Position numbers and translations under genes: made by a program. From Deltaproteobacteria bacterium (GTDB taxonomy: Bacteria > Desulfobacterota > Binatia > UTPRO1), in contig JACQEO010000042.1 of NCBI GenBank assembly GCA_016200545.1, positions 1-32,545 on the forward strand: DNA of 32,545 nt, given 5' to 3'. Below are positions 8,019 to 16,222 of the stretch, piece after piece. Numbering within the stretch: position 1 is the first letter of the stretch; each line of letters starts with the position of its first letter. Under the pieces are notes generated by a model that was not told where the DNA came from, made no database searches, and saw only the letters and a program-made list of their open reading frames with translations.

Positions 8019-9504
8019 CGCGATCCGCCGCCCGCGGGTCGGTGATACGGCGTCGCCATAACCTCGGACGGAAGAGATTCGCGAAGACGAGGTCGGCGAT
8101 CTGTTCGCCTTGACGGATGCCCTCCACCTTGTCGAAGCGCCAGTGGATGCCGAGGTAGATGCGGCTCTGGCCGTTTTCCTCCTCGGCTTGGCTGAGAGTC
8201 TCGAAGGTGCGGGGCAGGCGTGGCCGGGTGTTGCCGAATTGGTCTGTGGTGACGCCGTTGAACTCGTCGGAGACGAAGGTGAAGCGGATGGCGTCGGTGC
8301 CGTAGAACCGGCGCAGGGTCGCGAAGAGCGCGCCGCCGAAAGTGGCGTGGCCCGAGACGTAGGCGGGGAACGGTGGCGTGAAGTTGCTGTTGGCGCTGTT
8401 GTCGGCGGGGGCGCCGAGCGGCGACCAGGTGGGATCGCCGATGGTCGCGAGGTTGCCGTCGCCGAGACCGGTCGGGCCGGTTCCCGGGTCGGCCTCGCGG
8501 ATTCCGGTCACCGGTCGCCAGAGCTGGTAGAAGTACTTCGTCTCCCAGCCGGCGATACCGGCGTCCGCCATCGCGACGTTCGCGAGTGCGAGCATGCGGG
8601 CGTTCTCGACGACCGACAGACCGCGCTCGCTGCCGATCTGCACGGCGATCTGGTTGTAGACGACCGGCGCGCACAGGCTCGGCTGCGCGTCGTAGCCCCA
8701 GTAGATGCCGGCGATCGTCTGCTCCGGTGTGCGGCTCGTCGGCGTCGTGATGCCGTCGCCGCCGACTGACTTCACCTCGTTGAACGCGGCGGCATACTCC
8801 GCGCTGTCGAGCGCGGGGGGTGGCGGCGCGCGGAACTGCGAGGGGCTCGTCATCACGAATGGCGTCACCAGGCCCCACTTCGGGCTGAGCGGCGTGGCGT
8901 CGGGATGCAGCGGATCGGCACGCCACACTCCCGGCGCGTCGCCGTAGACGAAATCGTTGGGGGCGCCGGGCGCGCTCAGCTCCGCGCCGTCGCCGCTGCG
9001 CGCATCGAGGCAGGTGACGGCGGCGGCACGACCGACCGCGATGCCGTCGACTTTTGGCTGGCCGTCGGGGATCGCGCCGAGGTCCGCGGCGAGTGCGGCG
9101 TCGAAGGTCGCCTGTTGCGAGGGGTAGAGCTCGACGGCGGTGTCATGCGCCGCCTGCGCCACGGCCGCCTCGATCGAGGAGTCGCGCGGCGCCGTACCCT
9201 CCGGGAAGAAGGTCGCGAACGAGCCGTCGATCATCGCCACGGCGTCGGCGACGGCGATATGGATCATCGCGAAGGCGCGGCTGGTGTGCGTCGGGCCGAG
9301 CTCCTCGCCAAACGTGCGCTGTTCGCCGGGCTGGACGGCCGTGTGATCGAGGCGCGAGGCGTCGATGGCGACCGCGTTCCAGCGCAGGACCGGATCGGCG
9401 GTGCTGCTCCCCGCATGGCCGCCACCGTCGCCGCACGCCTGGAGGAGGAGGGCGAGGCCGGCCATGATGAGACCAACGGGTAGGTGCTCGACGACACGTC
9501 GCAT
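7906..9504 (-). CDS. Vanadium haloperoxidase / PAP2-superfamily lipoprotein
   Basis: A 532-residue lipoprotein. The signal peptide ends in the lipobox LLLQAC (Cys24), then a Gly/Ser-rich linker. The full vanadate/phosphate-binding signature of the vanadium haloperoxidase/acid phosphatase superfamily is present: K-YFYQLW-RP, YVSGHATFG, and SR-IYL-G-IH-WRF-D. ATG 9504 has a GGGAG ribosome binding site at good spacing. The family either halogenates organic substrates using peroxide and vanadate or hydrolyses phosphate esters, and sequence alone does not decide which. The recognisable domain ends at about VFANLFRPR. The frame then runs about 50 more Arg/Ser/Pro-rich residues antisense to the last 113 bp of the radical SAM gene, which looks like a lost stop or frameshift. 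Confidence 0.88.
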   Translation of the reverse strand: MRRVVEHLPVGLIMAGLALLLQACGDGGGHAGSSTADPVLRWNAVAIDASRLDHTAVQPGEQRTFGEELGPTHTSRAFAMIHIAVADAVAMIDGSFATFFPEGTAPRDSSIEAAVAQAAHDTAVELYPSQQATFDAALAADLGAIPDGQPKVDGIAVGRAAAVTCLDARSGDGAELSAPGAPNDFVYGDAPGVWRADPLHPDATPLSPKWGLVTPFVMTSPSQFRAPPPPALDSAEYAAAFNEVKSVGGDGITTPTSRTPEQTIAGIYWGYDAQPSLCAPVVYNQIAVQIGSERGLSVVENARMLALANVAMADAGIAGWETKYFYQLWRPVTGIREADPGTGPTGLGDGNLATIGDPTWSPLGAPADNSANSNFTPPFPAYVSGHATFGGALFATLRRFYGTDAIRFTFVSDEFNGVTTDQFGNTRPRLPRTFETLSQAEEENGQSRIYLGIHWRFDKVEGIRQGEQIADLVFANLFRPRLWRRRITDPRAADRVRPSGGDPRSDRTRTCAALACTAPGAPRRSSAPRAAR

Positions 9505-9616
9505 TGCGGTGCTCCCTGCTCTGCGCCAGAGATACGGGAGGCGCGACGGCCGAACATATGCGTCGACTGCCGAGCCGGTCAACGATCCTTCGCGTGCACT
9601 GCCTCTCGGCTTGCAA

Positions 9617-10408
9617 TCAATCGGCGAGCAGCTGCCTCGTGACCCAACGTGACAATGTTGGGATGAGCGGCGTGGCGGCATACACGCGCGGGTATACGAT
9701 GGTCCTACGCTCACGCCGCAGTGCCGAGACGAGGAGCTGCGCTAGGGCAGTCGCCCGGCCGACAGGCATGAAGCCGAAGTTACGCCGCATCTTGATGCCG
9801 AGGTCGGGCCGCGCCTTGAAAGCGCGGTACATCGGCGTGTTCACCAACCCTGGGAACACGAGGACGACCTGCACCCCTGAACCGTTCAATTCCACGCGCA
9901 ACGCTTCTGTCGCAATCGCCAAAGCAGCTTTGGTCGATGGATAGTGTCCGGTACGTGGGATCGGTGTGATTGCTCCCAAGGACGACACATTCACCACGGC
10001 GCCACTGCCCCGGGCAACCATGGGAGGCACGAGCGCTCGCGTGAGGGCCATCGGCGACCAGTAGTTGGTTTCGAACAACTCCCGGGCGTGCTCGCCATCG
10101 CCTGCTTCCGAATAAGAACCCTCGCCCTCCGCGGCGGCGTTGTTGATCAAGATGTCCACGTTGCCAAGGGCAGCGAGCGTTCGTGTCGCCAGCGCCTCGG
10201 CTTCACCGCGCTTCGAGAGGTCCACGGCCAGCACGCTCGGGCGTACCGCGCCGCTACTGGCAACGGAGTCGGCGAGGGCCTCCAGCGCCTCCAACCGCCG
10301 GGCCGAGATGGCAAGGACTACACCCTCCGCGGCTAGCGCTCTCGCGACAGCCTCGCCGATCCCCTTTGAAGCGCCGGTGACGAGTGCCTTCCTTCCTCTC
10401 AGCTCCAT
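9617..10408 (-). CDS. Short-chain dehydrogenase/reductase (SDR)
   Basis: A 263-residue classical SDR. Cofactor motif TGASKGIG (11-18), the structural NNAA (89-92), and catalytic Ser about 142, Tyr156 and Lys160 (YPSTK) are all present. The basic residues after the second strand (SARRLE) suggest NADP(H) preference. It probably reduces or oxidises a carbonyl or alcohol on an unidentified substrate. An AAGGGGGA ribosome binding site lies 7 nt before the ATG. It is 81 bp downstream of the ArsR-family gene on the same strand, and the gap carries sequences resembling the ArsR operator half-site (TCGAACTAT). Control by that regulator is plausible but inferred. Confidence 0.93.
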   Translation of the reverse strand: MELRGRKALVTGASKGIGEAVARALAAEGVVLAISARRLEALEALADSVASSGAVRPSVLAVDLSKRGEAEALATRTLAALGNVDILINNAAAEGEGSYSEAGDGEHARELFETNYWSPMALTRALVPPMVARGSGAVVNVSSLGAITPIPRTGHYPSTKAALAIATEALRVELNGSGVQVVLVFPGLVNTPMYRAFKARPDLGIKMRRNFGFMPVGRATALAQLLVSALRRERRTIVYPRVYAATPLIPTLSRWVTRQLLAD

Positions 10409-10447
10409 CTCGAGTCCCCCTTCTCTACGGTTCCGGGCGTCAACTAT

Positions 10448-10475
10448 TTCGAAACTGTGACAATCGTCGAACTAT
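10448..10475. promoter_or_regulatory. Degenerate operator-like half-sites upstream of the SDR gene
   Basis: TTCGAAACT (10448-10456) and TCGAACTAT (10467-10475) resemble the half-site TATCGAACT of the perfect palindrome at 10779-10797. They lie in the 81-bp gap between the ArsR-family gene and the SDR gene. This suggests a second, weaker target of the same regulator. The match is partial. Confidence 0.3.
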
Positions 10476-10489
10476 GAGAGGAAAAAAAA

Positions 10490-10777
10490 TCAGCCGAACA
10501 GTGTGCGGGCCAGATCCTGGGTCCTTGGATTGATCCGGCACACGAGAAACTTCCCTTGCCGTTCGGCTATGATCAACTCGGCGTTGACGAGCTCCTTCAC
10601 GTGGTGAGAGACGGTCGGCGATCCGATCTTCAACGATCGAACGGCATCCGTGATGGGACAGCCGCAGCCGACATCCAGTTTCGCCTGATCGCTCTTCAGA
10701 AGCTCGGAATAGATTTTCAATCGATTCGGGTTCGAGAGCGCGCGAAAAATCTTTGCCAAGCGATCAACGTCTTTCAC
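10490..10777 (-). CDS. ArsR/SmtB-family winged-helix regulator
   Basis: A 95-residue dimeric repressor-type protein. The opening LAKIFRALSNPNRLKIYSELL and the recognition helix region IGSPTVSHHVKELVNAELI are classic ArsR/SmtB. A CGC pair (Cys38, Cys40) sits before the DNA-binding helix, where metal- or metalloid-sensing members of the family keep their Cys ligands, so a thiol, metal or arsenic signal is possible but unproven. It starts with GTG at 10777-10775. A near-perfect palindrome abuts the start codon (10778-10797), strongly suggesting autorepression. It sits between the TauE/SafE permease (upstream, same strand) and the SDR. Confidence 0.92.
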   Translation of the reverse strand: MKDVDRLAKIFRALSNPNRLKIYSELLKSDQAKLDVGCGCPITDAVRSLKIGSPTVSHHVKELVNAELIIAERQGKFLVCRINPRTQDLARTLFG

Positions 10778-10797
10778 AGTTCGATAGATATCGAACT
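10778..10797. promoter_or_regulatory. Palindromic operator of the ArsR-family gene
   Basis: AGTTCGATA-GA-TATCGAACT is a perfect 9-bp inverted repeat with a 2-nt centre, immediately upstream of the GTG start of the ArsR-family gene. Long, tight palindromes overlapping the promoter or leader are typical ArsR/SmtB operators. The position implies that bound repressor blocks transcription of its own gene. Confidence 0.72.
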
Positions 10798-10824
10798 ATA
10801 GAGACCCGGTCAAGGCGGACGGTT

Positions 10825-11643
10825 TCAGGGTCGGCGCCACAGGAGGGAGGCCGCCATCGCCAGTCCGATCACCACCACGGCACGGCGCACGGTGGCGCGT
10901 CCCACGCGCCGGGCTACGCCGGCGCCGCCATAGCCGCCGACGATCGCGCCGACGCCGAGCACCAGCGCGTCCATCCAGCTGACGTTGCCCTGGCACGCGA
11001 AGTAGGTCGCGGCGACGGCGTTGATGCAGAAGGCGAAGGCGTTCTTCAGGCCGTTCATGTGCAGGATGTCGGTCACACCGAGGAGCCCGAGGGCGGCGAG
11101 CATGATGATGCCGATGCCGGCGCCGAAATAGCCGCCGTAGAGTGCGACCAAGAACTGGAAGAGTACCGCGCCGACCATCCCAGAGAGGTTCGACGTCCCG
11201 GAGCTCTCGGTCGTCCGTGCCGGTTGTCGTACCGCCGTCGCCGCCGGCTCGTGCAGTCGCCGGCGCAGCCGGCGCGTGATCGGTCCCTGCGCCGCGAACA
11301 GCAAGGTCGCGAACAAGATCAGATACGGAACGATCGCGGCGAACGTCCGCGACGACGTATGCAGCAAGAGCACTGCGCCCGCGAGGCTGCCGAGGACGGA
11401 TGGTAGCGCGAGGAGGAGCAGGATGCGGCCGCCGCCGCGCAGCTCGCGGCGGAAGCCGACGGCGCTCGCGAGTGACCCGGGCCAGAGCGCCACGGTGTTG
11501 GTCACGTTGGCGACGATCGGGTCGCGACCGATCCACATCAGCACCGGAAACGACAGCAACGTGCCGCCGCCGGCGACCGAATTGATGAGCCCGGCGACGA
11601 CGCCGACGGCGAAGACGAGCAGGGTGCTCGCGACGTTCACCAC
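10825..11643 (-). CDS. TauE/SafE-family sulfite/anion exporter-like membrane protein
   Basis: A 272-residue integral membrane protein with the two-module layout of TauE/SafE (DUF81) permeases. The first module opens with FAVGVVAGLINSVAGGGTLLSFP (residues about 10-33) and the second carries FLVALYGGYFGAGIGIIMLAALGLLG, with a basic cytoplasmic loop (about 125-150) between. About eight hydrophobic segments are visible. Known members move sulfite, sulfoacetate or related anions; the substrate here is not determined. It starts with GTG at 11643, divergent from the ArsA-type ATPase genes with a 70-bp shared upstream region. The neighbouring ArsR regulator and ArsA-type ATPases suggest oxyanion or metalloid handling, but this is guilt by association. 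Confidence 0.88.
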   Translation of the reverse strand: MVNVASTLLVFAVGVVAGLINSVAGGGTLLSFPVLMWIGRDPIVANVTNTVALWPGSLASAVGFRRELRGGGRILLLLALPSVLGSLAGAVLLLHTSSRTFAAIVPYLILFATLLFAAQGPITRRLRRRLHEPAATAVRQPARTTESSGTSNLSGMVGAVLFQFLVALYGGYFGAGIGIIMLAALGLLGVTDILHMNGLKNAFAFCINAVAATYFACQGNVSWMDALVLGVGAIVGGYGGAGVARRVGRATVRRAVVVIGLAMAASLLWRRP

Positions 11644-11713
11644 GGTCCGCGCGCGTGCTGTCGGTGGTTCGGCATGGGGCGCGATGATAGCGTGACGCGT
11701 CGAGAGGCGTCGA

Positions 11714-12658
11714 ATGGCTCACGATCTGTTCGAGCGACGAGTGTTCTTCGTGGTGGGGAAGGGCGGCGTCGGCAAGAGCACGGTGGCGGCGCTCCTCGCC
11801 GTCGCGGTCGCCGAGCGCGGCAAGCGCGTGCTGCTCGCGCAGATGGGGCCCGGGCGTCGACTCGCGGAGGTACTCGGCGTCGACGGCGGCAGCGAGGCGC
11901 CGGCGGAAGTGTTTCCCGGACTCTGCTTCCTCACCATCGACGGCGAGACGGCGCTCGGCGAGTACCTCGGCCTCGTGCTGGCGGTGAAGCGGGTGCATCG
12001 CCTGGTCGTCGGCAGCAAGCTCTACCATCACTTCGTCGCCGCGGCGCCCGGTCTGAAGGAGCTCATGACCGTCGGCAAGATCTGGTACGAGGAGCAGCTC
12101 GAGTCGGGTCGCGGCCGCAAGTGGGACGCGATCGTCGTCGACGCGCCGGCGACGGGGCACAGTCTCCAATACCTCCGCATGCCCGCCGCCGCGTACGAGG
12201 CGTTCGGCGCCGGCCTCGTCCGGCGCGAGGCGCGGAGGGTCCTCGACCTCCTCGAGGATCCCGGACGCACGGCGGTCTGTCCGGTGACGACCGCCGAGGA
12301 GATGCCGGTCAACGAGACGACCGAGATGTACACGCAGCTCCGTGAGCGCTTGCGAATGCCGCTCGGCGTCCTCTTCGTGAACCGCGTGCACGCCGCGCCG
12401 CTCGCGCCCGAGGCGGTGCCGGCGGCGCCTGCGGGCGCGTCGTCGCTCGTCGTCGACGTGCTGCGTTGCGGACGCGAGGAGGCGGGCTGGTCGGCGATCA
12501 ACGCACACTACCTGGCGCGCCTGCGGGCGAACGTACCGATGCCGACGGTCGAGCTGCCGTTCCTCTTCAGCGAGGAGTTCGGCCTTTCCGAGGTGCGCCG
12601 ACTTCTCGGCCACGCCGAGCGGCAGCTCGCGACGCTGCCGGCGGCCGGGGCGCCCTGA
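11714..12658 (+). CDS. ArsA/Get3-family ATPase, first of a coupled pair
   Basis: A 314-residue SIMIBI-class ATPase. It has the deviant Walker A with signature lysine (GKGGVGKST, about 16-24), a switch II segment DAPATGHSLQYLRMP and a late FVNRVHAA strand. At switch I, where Get3/ArsA have Asp-Pro-Ala with the catalytic Asp, this protein reads AQMGPGRRLAEVLG, so the Asp is missing. Family members are dimers that hand over tail-anchored proteins or power arsenite efflux. Its stop overlaps the next ArsA-type gene (TGATG), which argues that the two products form a heterodimer. No arsenite-binding Cys triad is obvious. Start ATG 11714 follows GAGAGG. Confidence 0.88.
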   Translation: MAHDLFERRVFFVVGKGGVGKSTVAALLAVAVAERGKRVLLAQMGPGRRLAEVLGVDGGSEAPAEVFPGLCFLTIDGETALGEYLGLVLAVKRVHRLVVGSKLYHHFVAAAPGLKELMTVGKIWYEEQLESGRGRKWDAIVVDAPATGHSLQYLRMPAAAYEAFGAGLVRREARRVLDLLEDPGRTAVCPVTTAEEMPVNETTEMYTQLRERLRMPLGVLFVNRVHAAPLAPEAVPAAPAGASSLVVDVLRCGREEAGWSAINAHYLARLRANVPMPTVELPFLFSEEFGLSEVRRLLGHAERQLATLPAAGAP

Positions 12659-13905
12659 TGCTCGACGCGCTCGTCCGCGACCACCGCGTCGTGATCTGCG
12701 TCGGCTCGGGCGGTGTCGGCAAGACGACGACGTCGGCGGCGATCGCGCTCTGGGGTGCGGAGCAGGGACGGCGCGCCGTCGTCCTCACCATAGACCCGGC
12801 GCGGCGGCTCGCCGACTCGCTCGGCGTCGGCGCGCTCGGTGACGAACCGCGCGCTGTCGATCCCGCCGTCCTCGCCCGCCACGGCATCGTCGCCCGCGGC
12901 ACCCTGGCGGCGATGATGCTCGATCAGAAGGGCGCGTGGGATCGCCTCGTTGCGCGCCACGCGCCCTCCGACGAGGTGCGCGAGCGCATTCTCCACAATC
13001 GCTTTTACTTGAACCTGTCGCAGAGTTTCGCCGGCTCCTACGAGTACATGGCGATCGAGCAACTGTGCGTGCTCGTCGAGAGCGGCGCCTACGATCTCAT
13101 CGTCCTCGACACGCCGCCGACGAAACACGCGCTCGATTTCTTCGAAGCGCCCGATCGCATCCGCGACTTCCTCGACCGCCGCATGGTCCGCTGGCTGGTG
13201 ATGCCGTATCTCTCGCGCGGCTGGGTGGCGGCGAAGGCGATGAACCGGACGGCGGGATTTCTCTTCCGCAAGCTCGAGGAGGCGACCGGCATCGCCGCGC
13301 TCGCCGAAGTCTCCGACTTCTTCTCGGCGATGAGCGGCATGTTCGACGCGTTCTCGGCGCGCACCGACACTATCCATCAGGTACTGCGCGCGGCGAACAC
13401 CGCGTTCGTCCTCGTGACCGGTCCCGAGGAGCAGGTGCTCACCGAGGCGGAGTTCTTCTCCAAGCGCATGCACGCGCTGCGCATGCCGCTCAAGGGCGTC
13501 GTGTTCAACCGCGTGCACGAGGAGTTTCCCGCCGATCCCGCGATCTTCGCCGCCGGCACCGTGGCGCACGGCGACGAGGCGACGATCGAGGCCGCGCTGG
13601 CGGGGATCGGCGTGGATCCCGCGCACGCGCGCTGGCTCGCCGGCAACTTCGTCGACTACCAGCTCCTCGCGCGCGGCGAAGCGCTGCGCATGGAGCAGTT
13701 CCGCCGCGGCCTGCCGCGGCGCGCGCCGTTCGTCACCGTGCCGAACTTCGACTCCGACCTCCACGATGTGGCGGGGCTGACTCGTATGCACCGGTTTCTC
13801 TTCGGGGAGCGTGCGATGACGGGCGCCCACCGGCGCGTAGCGGACGGCGGATCATCTGTGGCGCGGCGCCGCGGGCGGGGCGCGAAGAGGCGCAGCTCGC
13901 GTTGA
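12658..13905 (+). CDS. ArsA/Get3-family ATPase, second of a coupled pair
   Basis: A 415-residue ArsA-type ATPase. The Walker A is GSGGVGKTT (about 15-23): it keeps the GKTT core but has Ser where the signature lysine of the KGGxGK motif normally stands. Switch I is intact (TIDPARRLADSLG), as is switch II (DTPPTKHALDFFEAP). This is the mirror image of its partner, which keeps the lysine but lacks the switch I Asp. A hydrophobic helical region around 170-245 (RWLVMPYLSRGWVAAKAM; FDAFSARTDTI) may form the client or membrane-facing groove. The C-terminus (about 390-415) is a basic Arg/Ser/Gly tail. Its start overlaps the partner's stop by one base (TGATG). The function of the pair is unknown. Confidence 0.9.
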   Translation: MLDALVRDHRVVICVGSGGVGKTTTSAAIALWGAEQGRRAVVLTIDPARRLADSLGVGALGDEPRAVDPAVLARHGIVARGTLAAMMLDQKGAWDRLVARHAPSDEVRERILHNRFYLNLSQSFAGSYEYMAIEQLCVLVESGAYDLIVLDTPPTKHALDFFEAPDRIRDFLDRRMVRWLVMPYLSRGWVAAKAMNRTAGFLFRKLEEATGIAALAEVSDFFSAMSGMFDAFSARTDTIHQVLRAANTAFVLVTGPEEQVLTEAEFFSKRMHALRMPLKGVVFNRVHEEFPADPAIFAAGTVAHGDEATIEAALAGIGVDPAHARWLAGNFVDYQLLARGEALRMEQFRRGLPRRAPFVTVPNFDSDLHDVAGLTRMHRFLFGERAMTGAHRRVADGGSSVARRRGRGAKRRSSR

Positions 13906-13934
13906 GCATCCCAGTCCGATGCCCTTGGTGATCG

Positions 13935-13958
13935 GCGATAGAACGCATTGACCGCGGG
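13935..13958 (+). repeat. 24-bp direct repeat, left copy
   Basis: GCGATAGAACGCATTGACCG and four following bases recur at 16223-16246 with 22 of 24 positions identical. The two copies bracket the S53 peptidase gene and its AT-richer flanks. They may mark the ends of an inserted segment. Confidence 0.55.
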
Positions 13959-14263
13959 CGCCGCTGCTCCTCAACTATTATTGTTTCCGCGCAAGAGCAT
14001 ATTTACACTTTTACACTGACTCTGCCGAGCGTCATTTTCGCATTCACAATACGCAATTCGATCCGCAACGAACCTCGTCGTTGGCGCACTGACCTACCGA
14101 GGGTAGCTTGGCACCTACCTATTTGACCAACCCTGCCCAAGCCTTCCCGGCGACGATCTATGTTTTCCGCCTCCGGACTCGTTCGGATTTCGCTCCCAAA
14201 TGCGTCACTTCACCGTCATCTGCTTCACAATGATGCAGCGTCGCGCGTTTCTCCGGACCCTCA

Positions 14264-14278
14264 ATTGACACCGTCAAT
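14264..14278. promoter_or_regulatory. Inverted repeat ATTGAC-acc-GTCAAT upstream of the S53 peptidase
   Basis: A perfect 6-bp inverted repeat with a 3-nt centre lies about 130 bp before the peptidase start. It overlaps a TTGACA hexamer. It could be a regulator site, but nothing identifies the regulator. Confidence 0.25.
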
Positions 14279-14410
14279 CTGCTGATGCTAGGCGCGCATT
14301 ATATTTCACGCGACCGGTACAGCAGTAGCTCGGCACGCGAAGAATAATGTGTCGTCGGACTCGTCGCCCATTGTTCATCGTGGAGTTCACAACCGAAAGG
14401 AGAGAGGGTC

Positions 14411-16054
14411 ATGAGTAGTTCTCACGTTGCACTTTCAGGGAGCAGGAGGCCTACAAAGGCCGGGACGCAGCGGCTTCGCGATGCCGATCCGGGTGCCCCC
14501 GTGGAAATCACGGTCAGCCTACGCGGGCCGGCGCTGCCCGACGCCGACGACCTGCCCGGCCCGGCTCTGAGTGTGAAGGAGTACGCGACGAAATACGGCG
14601 CGGCGCAGGCGGATGCCGACAAGGTCAAGCAGGCACTCGAAGGGTACGGGCTCAAAGTGGAGGAAGTGTCGCTCCCGACCTGCAGCATGCGAGTCAGCGG
14701 CACCGTCGCGGCGATGGAGAAGGCGTTCCAACCCCATCTCGGGATCTACCGCAACGCCAAACAGGGCGAGTATCGGGGGCGTGAGAAGGACGTGAAGCTC
14801 CCGGCGGAGCTCGACGACATCGTCACTGGTGTATTCGGATTGGACCAGCGGCAGGTTGCTCGCCGCAAGTCGCAGGCACTGAACGTTGCGCCGGCGGCAC
14901 AAGCGGCGGCGGCCCATTCGCTCGTCCCCCTCACGCCCGCCGACCTCGAAGCCCGCTACCACTTTCCGCCGGGCGACGGAGTGGGTCAGGAGATCGCGAT
15001 CGCGGAGTTCGACGGCGGCTATCTCCCCGGTGATTTGGCCGCATTTTGTGCCAAGCACAACCGTCCCGTACCGCAGGTCACGATCGTGCCGGTGAATCTG
15101 ACCCCGCTCACGGTCCAGCAGATCATGCAGCTGCCAAGACCGAAGCGGATCGATGCGCTGGCCGAACAAATGATGGACGTCCAGATCATCGCCGGTCTAT
15201 GTCCCAAGGCCCACGTCTCAGTCTACTTCGCGACCTTCGACCAGAAGGGTTGGATCGATCTGCTGAACACGGTCATTCAAGCCAAGCCGGTCACCCTGTC
15301 CATCAGTTGGGGCGCGCCCGAAGACGACCCCACCGCGTTTTCGAAGGCCGCGCGAACCGAGATCAACAAGCGTCTCGCGGCTGCCGCATCCCTTGGCATC
15401 ACCGTTTGCATCTCGTCCGGCGACGACGGCTCAGGCGACATGATGACCGACACCCGCGTCCACGTCGATTTTCCGAGCGGCAGTCCGTTCGTGCTGAGCG
15501 TCGGCGGAACGATGCTGACCAAGACGGGGACAAAGGTCGTCGAGCAAATCTGGTGGGAGGATCCCGGCACGCGGTTCGACGACGCCGGCAACTCGACCGG
15601 AGGCGGGTCGACCGGCGGTGGAGTGAGCATTTTCTTCAAACGACCGCAGTGGCAGAACGTCCACGTCCCGTCTCTGAACGAGGGGAGCATCGACGGTCGG
15701 GTGACCCCCGATGTCACTGCCCTCGCCGGACCACCTTTCTACGACTTGACGCTGCTCGGCCACGACTTCCCGGACGGTGGCACGAGTGCCTCGGCACCGC
15801 TGTGGGCCGCTCTCATCGCGCGGATCAACGCCCTGCTGCCCGCCGCCAAGAAGCAGCGCTTCCTGACCCCTCTCCTCTACCAGGCGGGCGCAAACGGCCA
15901 GCCGCGCGGCAAGTCCGCCTGTCGCGATGTTACGATTGGGGAGAACCCGTCATATCCACACCCAGGCATCGGCTACGCGGCAGGGTCGGGCTTCGACGCG
16001 GTGAGTGGCTGGGGCGCTCCGAATGGAGCCGCTCTTCTGGCCGCGCTCCAGTAA
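14411..16054 (+). CDS. S53-family serine-carboxyl peptidase (kumamolisin/sedolisin type)
   Basis: A 547-residue acid endopeptidase precursor. Residues about 30-150 are the Pro-kumamolisin activation domain (VEITVSLRGP to VFGLDQRQVAR). The catalytic domain (about 170-547) has the S53 set: Glu252 and Asp256 (AEQMMDVQ), oxyanion Asp338 (SSGDDGSGD) and Ser459 (GGTSASAPLWAAL). The C-terminal Ca-binding region has Asp506 and Asp529 (GFDAVSGWGAPNG). No signal peptide is present at the N-terminus, as in several bacterial kumamolisin relatives, so export is not obvious. A strong AGGAGAGAGG ribosome binding site precedes the ATG. A 12-bp perfect hairpin follows 27 nt after the stop. The gene stands alone in AT-richer DNA between a pair of direct repeats, which may mean it was acquired. 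Confidence 0.94.
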   Translation: MSSSHVALSGSRRPTKAGTQRLRDADPGAPVEITVSLRGPALPDADDLPGPALSVKEYATKYGAAQADADKVKQALEGYGLKVEEVSLPTCSMRVSGTVAAMEKAFQPHLGIYRNAKQGEYRGREKDVKLPAELDDIVTGVFGLDQRQVARRKSQALNVAPAAQAAAAHSLVPLTPADLEARYHFPPGDGVGQEIAIAEFDGGYLPGDLAAFCAKHNRPVPQVTIVPVNLTPLTVQQIMQLPRPKRIDALAEQMMDVQIIAGLCPKAHVSVYFATFDQKGWIDLLNTVIQAKPVTLSISWGAPEDDPTAFSKAARTEINKRLAAAASLGITVCISSGDDGSGDMMTDTRVHVDFPSGSPFVLSVGGTMLTKTGTKVVEQIWWEDPGTRFDDAGNSTGGGSTGGGVSIFFKRPQWQNVHVPSLNEGSIDGRVTPDVTALAGPPFYDLTLLGHDFPDGGTSASAPLWAALIARINALLPAAKKQRFLTPLLYQAGANGQPRGKSACRDVTIGENPSYPHPGIGYAAGSGFDAVSGWGAPNGAALLAALQ

Positions 16055-16080
16055 GCCGCGTCAAGCCCTCGACAAAGACA

Positions 16081-16113
16081 GCGTCGCCGGCGGTGCGTCA
16101 TCGCCGGCGACGC
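16081..16113 (+). terminator. 12-bp perfect hairpin after the S53 peptidase
   Basis: GCGTCGCCGGCG - gtgcgtcat - CGCCGGCGACGC is a 12-bp perfect stem with a 9-nt loop, 27 bp past the peptidase stop. No T-run follows, so it is either a non-canonical terminator or an mRNA 3'-end stabiliser. Confidence 0.6.
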
Positions 16114-16222
16114 CGCGGCATTCGCGTGCGTGAAATTCCGGTGCGAAAATTCTGCATGGATCCGATCTTCGGGCGGCAGCAAGGGCCCCCCAACGTTCGC
16201 GCCGTCCGGGGAGGCTCGTGAG

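Larger units (their letters stand above)
13906..14410. other. AT-richer intergenic region upstream of the S53 peptidase
   Basis: About 500 bp without a convincing gene and visibly less GC-rich than its neighbours, for example around 13975-14060. It contains one copy of a 24-bp repeat (13935-13958), a tandem TTTACAC/TTTTACAC (around 14010) and a small perfect inverted repeat ATTGAC-acc-GTCAAT (14264-14278). TATATT at 14300-14305 could be part of the peptidase promoter, but I see no properly spaced -35. Confidence 0.6.

Noticed and set aside
10796..12613. Minus-strand ORF of 605 residues
   Set aside because: Shadow of the TauE/SafE and ArsA-type genes; low-complexity Arg/His composition.
12508..13830. 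Minus-strand ORF of 440 residues
   Set aside because: Antisense to the second ArsA-type ATPase, with shadow-like composition.
14265..14305. TTGACA and TATATT as a promoter of the S53 peptidase
   Set aside because: The spacer is about 29 nt, too long for a sigma-70 promoter; the TTGACA is better explained as part of an inverted repeat.
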